A stretch of 64,000 nucleotides of DNA, from positions 122,284 through 186,283 of the forward strand of contig BROG01000985.1 of assembly GCA_030159075.1 (NCBI GenBank), written 5' to 3'. The DNA is from Atrina japonica (lineage: Eukaryota > Mollusca > Bivalvia > Pterioida > Pinnidae). Below, piece by piece: positions 60,163-64,000 of the stretch. Position 1 is the first letter of the stretch. Each line of letters begins with the position of its first letter. The position numbers and the translations under genes were made by a program. The notes beneath the pieces are model-generated. The model saw only the letters and a list, made by a program, of their open reading frames with translations. It searched no databases and was not told the DNA's origin.

Positions 60163-60442
60163 TTGTTTGTTTATTGTTGTTTAACGTCCCACTCAAGAAT
60201 ATTTCACTCATATGGAGACGTCACCAAATGCCGGTGAAGGGCTTCAAATGTTGGCCTATGCTCGGCACTTACGGCCATTGAGCAGTGAGGGTTCTTTAAC
60301 GTGCCAACACCTACTGTGACACGGGACCACGGCTTTTACTATCTCATCCGACAGACAGGAAACCAACCTGCCGCCGGCTTGACTCGAACTCACGACCTCA
60401 CGAACAAGAGCCGAGCGCACTACCGACTGAACCAGGCCGGCT
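60163..60442 (-). mobile_element. tRNA-derived SINE (family 1), copy 5
   Basis: Full-length on the minus strand, tail of tttg repeats on the left. Flanked by perfect 12-bp duplications TTGCCTAGACGT (60151-60162 and 60443-60454). The A-box region shows a substitution (tcagtcggtag kept, ctgaaccagg changed). Confidence 0.92.
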
Positions 60443-60454
60443 TTGCCTAGACGT

Positions 60455-61590
<1,136 letters not shown>

Positions 61591-61630
61591 AAACCGTATT
61601 AAAACTTTTATACTTGTAGAATTCTCTCTC

Positions 61631-61708
<78 letters not shown>

Positions 61709-61819
61709 CTCTAAGCAGATTACAATGTCACCAAATCATAGAAAACAATAATACGTGCAATACAATATAAACCGTATTAACACTTGTAAACTTATTTAAT
61801 TCTCACATGGAGAATTCTC

Positions 61820-61867
<48 letters not shown>

Positions 61868-61915
61868 CTCAAAGCAGGTTACAATATCACCATATCATAG
61901 AAAAAATAAATAATA
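61591..61915. repeat. ~190-bp tandem duplication, each copy with a (TC)n run
   Basis: The flanks aaaccgtattaaaacttt and tctcatagctctaagcagat recur as aaaccgtattaacacttg and tctcatatctcaaagcaggt. The TC runs are 61624-61704 and 61814-61862. The two runs differ in length, so they expanded separately after the duplication. Confidence 0.85.
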
Positions 61916-62574
61916 TGTAAGCATGATTATAGGTTTACAGGGTATTGATTGTATATGGCTGCCTTGTGGAGTTATATACTGTGGGACAGACTTCCGGGTT
62001 TCTCGTCTCACATTTCAGATTGCCACTAAAACAAACAAATACACAGTTACTGACATGTGAAGCAATCTAAGTAGAAAACATGAAAAAACCCCGTAGACAT
62101 CCTCCTAAATATATAATCATATAAAATACGCATATACAACCGCAGCCACAAATTTATTTCGTTAATTGAGCTTGAATTGTCTTTAATCCAATATGAGAGT
62201 AAACTGTGTCAATATAGCCGTTTGGTCGAGCGGTTTTGCTACTATTCAACACAATTGCATAGAGAATTTACAACAGTTCAAATTTATCTACACGTCGTTC
62301 TAACCATCACGTTATCTTATAGCAAAGTTAATAATTAAACATGGCGTCTTGAAAGATATCTATTTCTGTTGGCACATTAAGATTGCATTAATTGTCCTAT
62401 TTATTTATGTGGGTCCCTTAATATATACCTAAGTATACAATCTGACAGCATTAAAGATGTATATATTTTTTAAACATATATGCGACACAGATTGTAAAAT
62501 ATCAGAGCTTAGACTTAAGCATAAAAACGTTTTACATATAGCAATTTAATGTACTTTCTCCGCATTATGAAGAT
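61916..62574. other. non-coding, no feature seen
   Basis: Nothing recognised. Confidence 0.5.
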
Positions 62575-62975
62575 TTCATATACAGAAGTAAACTACTCAC
62601 TGACAAATTATTGACACAGGGATATCGAAAACCGCGTTTAATGTCAACGTTCCGCAAGTTTTACGGTCGGTATAATAGTCTTGTTTGCGACTACTCTGTT
62701 TCACTAAGTGAAATGTTGAGTTGCCTTTTCGTTGGCGGTTGTTGAGACGTCTGTACCAATTGTGACGAGGATGCACTCCTCACGTGTTTCATTGGACTTG
62801 ACTGTGGACTCACGGCGGGTGTGACCGGTCGACAGGGGATGCTTACTCCTCCATGGCACCTGATCCCACCTCTTGGTTCCCAGAGGTCCGTGTTTGTCCA
62901 TTTTTACCGGATTTGTATCTATGTCCTGGACATTCTATTGATTTATGCTTTGGTATCTGAGGTTTTTATAATTTT
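62575..62975 (+). mobile_element. Penelope-like element, 5'-truncated copy D
   Basis: Opens inside the RT C-terminus on the plus strand (SKLLTDKLLTQGYRKPRL, then MSTFRKFYGRYNSLVCDYSV from 62586) and runs through the stop into the 3' region: gttgttgagacgtctgtacc, gtgaccggtcgacaggggat, cctgatcccacctcttggtt, ending gatttatgctttggtatctg. This copy ties the dispersed 3' block to the RT family. Confidence 0.87.
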
Positions 62976-63402
62976 ACACAATTTAAATTCAGAATTCGTA
63001 TATAGTTCTAGAAAATTACTGAATTTGTTTCTTCGTTTAACATATATTAGGAGGTAAAGATGACAATAATACAATACATGATGCTTTATAGAAACTTATA
63101 GAAAAATAACAATATACAAATTATATTGCAATACTTTAGACAAAATAGCATCTTACTTATGTGAAACAAATCTTGAAAAATCAAATTTTAAACACTCATT
63201 AGTAAATTGAACAATTGCAGATTACAACTTTATACTGTGTACGTATATACTTTTTTCTACAGATGTTTTCTATACAGCCCCTATACGTACAAAATCGAGG
63301 ATCGATAAACCTGTGCGTTATCCTGACGGCTTCAAAATGTTTCTGTAAAATCCACTGCGTGTTAAATGTATTGTATGTAACAGTAACTGGTATTTCCTAA
63401 TT
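62976..63402. other. 3' flank of the second Mab-21 gene
   Basis: No gene or recognised element. Confidence 0.5.
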
Positions 63403-64000
63403 TCACGAACTTCGAGACAATTTGCTCAACAACCGTCCAAGTCTACAAGCTGCAGCAGTACAGTGATTCCCGTTTATCTTCATAGATTCCCTGTACATTA
63501 GTAAAGCATTCTGATGATCTCCATAGAGTTCATAACACATTCCAACCATGTTGTATGTGAGGTCCGTGTATTGAACAGGGACGTAAATACCGCCTTCAAA
63601 CAGGAGCATGTGTAAGTCCTCCAGAGCTTGTTTACATTTACCTCTGTCTTTCATATGATGGTAGCACATAAATACAAGCCACTTAATGTAGAGAAGAGGT
63701 GGAATTCTTAGTAGTATCAACTTATCTGTTGACGATATTAATTCCGGTATCAATTCATTCAAATGATCGTCTTTGCTAAAAGATATCATAAGGCATAAAT
63801 GTTTCCTTAAGTTAGGGTCATTAAGTAATAGCGGACACTCGGAGGACATAGGTTGCAAATTTGATTGTACAGCTGTCACGATGTGTAAAACTTTATTATA
63901 CTGACCTACTGTGTATAACACAGTCGCCAGATATAACCTGGAACATGGAGAGCTAGAGCTCAGATACCGCATATAGGGATACAGCCGTGACCGATATATC
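63403..64000 (-). CDS. Mab-21 domain protein, second paralogue, C-terminal part
   Basis: The frame is open from the window edge to a stop at 63403, so about 199 codons of the 3' end are visible. It matches the last third of the 48916-50874 protein, for example RLYPYMRYLSS, LYLATVLYTVGQYNKVL, KDRGKCKQALEDLH and YNMVGMCYELYGDHQNAL. The Mab-21 catalytic half lies beyond the window, so catalytic residues cannot be judged. Same strand as the first gene and about 12.5 kb upstream of it, so the two form a tandem pair. Confidence 0.88.
   Translation of the reverse strand, partial: IYRSRLYPYMRYLSSSSPCSRLYLATVLYTVGQYNKVLHIVTAVQSNLQPMSSECPLLLNDPNLRKHLCLMISFSKDDHLNELIPELISSTDKLILLRIPPLLYIKWLVFMCYHHMKDRGKCKQALEDLHMLLFEGGIYVPVQYTDLTYNMVGMCYELYGDHQNALLMYRESMKINGNHCTAAACRLGRLLSKLSRSS

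Noticed and set aside
62575..63057. Open frame starting MTGRQGMLTPPWHL (also near 39356)
   Set aside because: It lies in the conserved non-coding 3' block of the Penelope copies, after the RT stop codon.

Overview
The window reads as AT-rich nuclear DNA of a mollusc, most probably a bivalve. Three things point there: Mab-21/cGLR-like genes of the type expanded in bivalves, a dense mix of tRNA-derived SINEs and Penelope-like retroelements, and very long AT and GA microsatellites. The species cannot be named from the sequence alone.

Four protein genes can be supported, all on the minus strand. (1) 4763-6605 is a two-exon, Golgi-type carbohydrate sulfotransferase; its membrane-anchor exon was recovered by splice-site and phase matching. 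(2) 30869-32152 is an alpha-1,3-fucosyltransferase (GT10). (3) 48916-50874 is a full-length Mab-21-domain protein (cGAS-like receptor family) with intact NTase acidic residues. (4) 63403-64000 is the C-terminal part of a second Mab-21 paralogue that runs off the window. The first two could act in the same Golgi glycan pathway. The last two are a tandem pair of probable nucleic-acid sensors.

Everything else is repeats and mobile-element debris. 0-3 kb: degenerate tandem duplications. 7-12 kb: Penelope 3' ends, a TIR element and a 34-bp minisatellite. 14-20 kb: two L1-like non-LTR relics, SINEs and MITEs. 20.6-22.9 kb: a broken protein-primed-type DNA polymerase B gene (Polinton/adintovirus-like), N-terminal and exonuclease part only. 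23-25 kb: a tandem array of exon-like units, each carrying an E-box-like motif and an ATG next to a splice-donor-like site, followed by a promoter-like patch. 27.9-28.4 kb: two hammerhead ribozymes 358 nt apart in direct repeats, the layout of a metazoan retrozyme. 34.7-35.9, 39.2-39.7, 52.2-52.6, 55.7-56.4 and 62.6-63.0 kb: Penelope pieces. 41.5-43.3 kb: two elements built from short palindromes. 45.8 kb: a 57-bp repeat. 51-53 kb: a 22-bp minisatellite split by a Penelope insertion. 59.5-60.1 kb: an LTR-retrotransposon relic with a tRNA-Pro primer binding site.

The strongest hidden signal is the hammerhead pair at 27999-28042 and 28357-28400. All core positions and three helices can be paired by eye. 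It predicts a 358-nt self-cleaved RNA, possibly circular.
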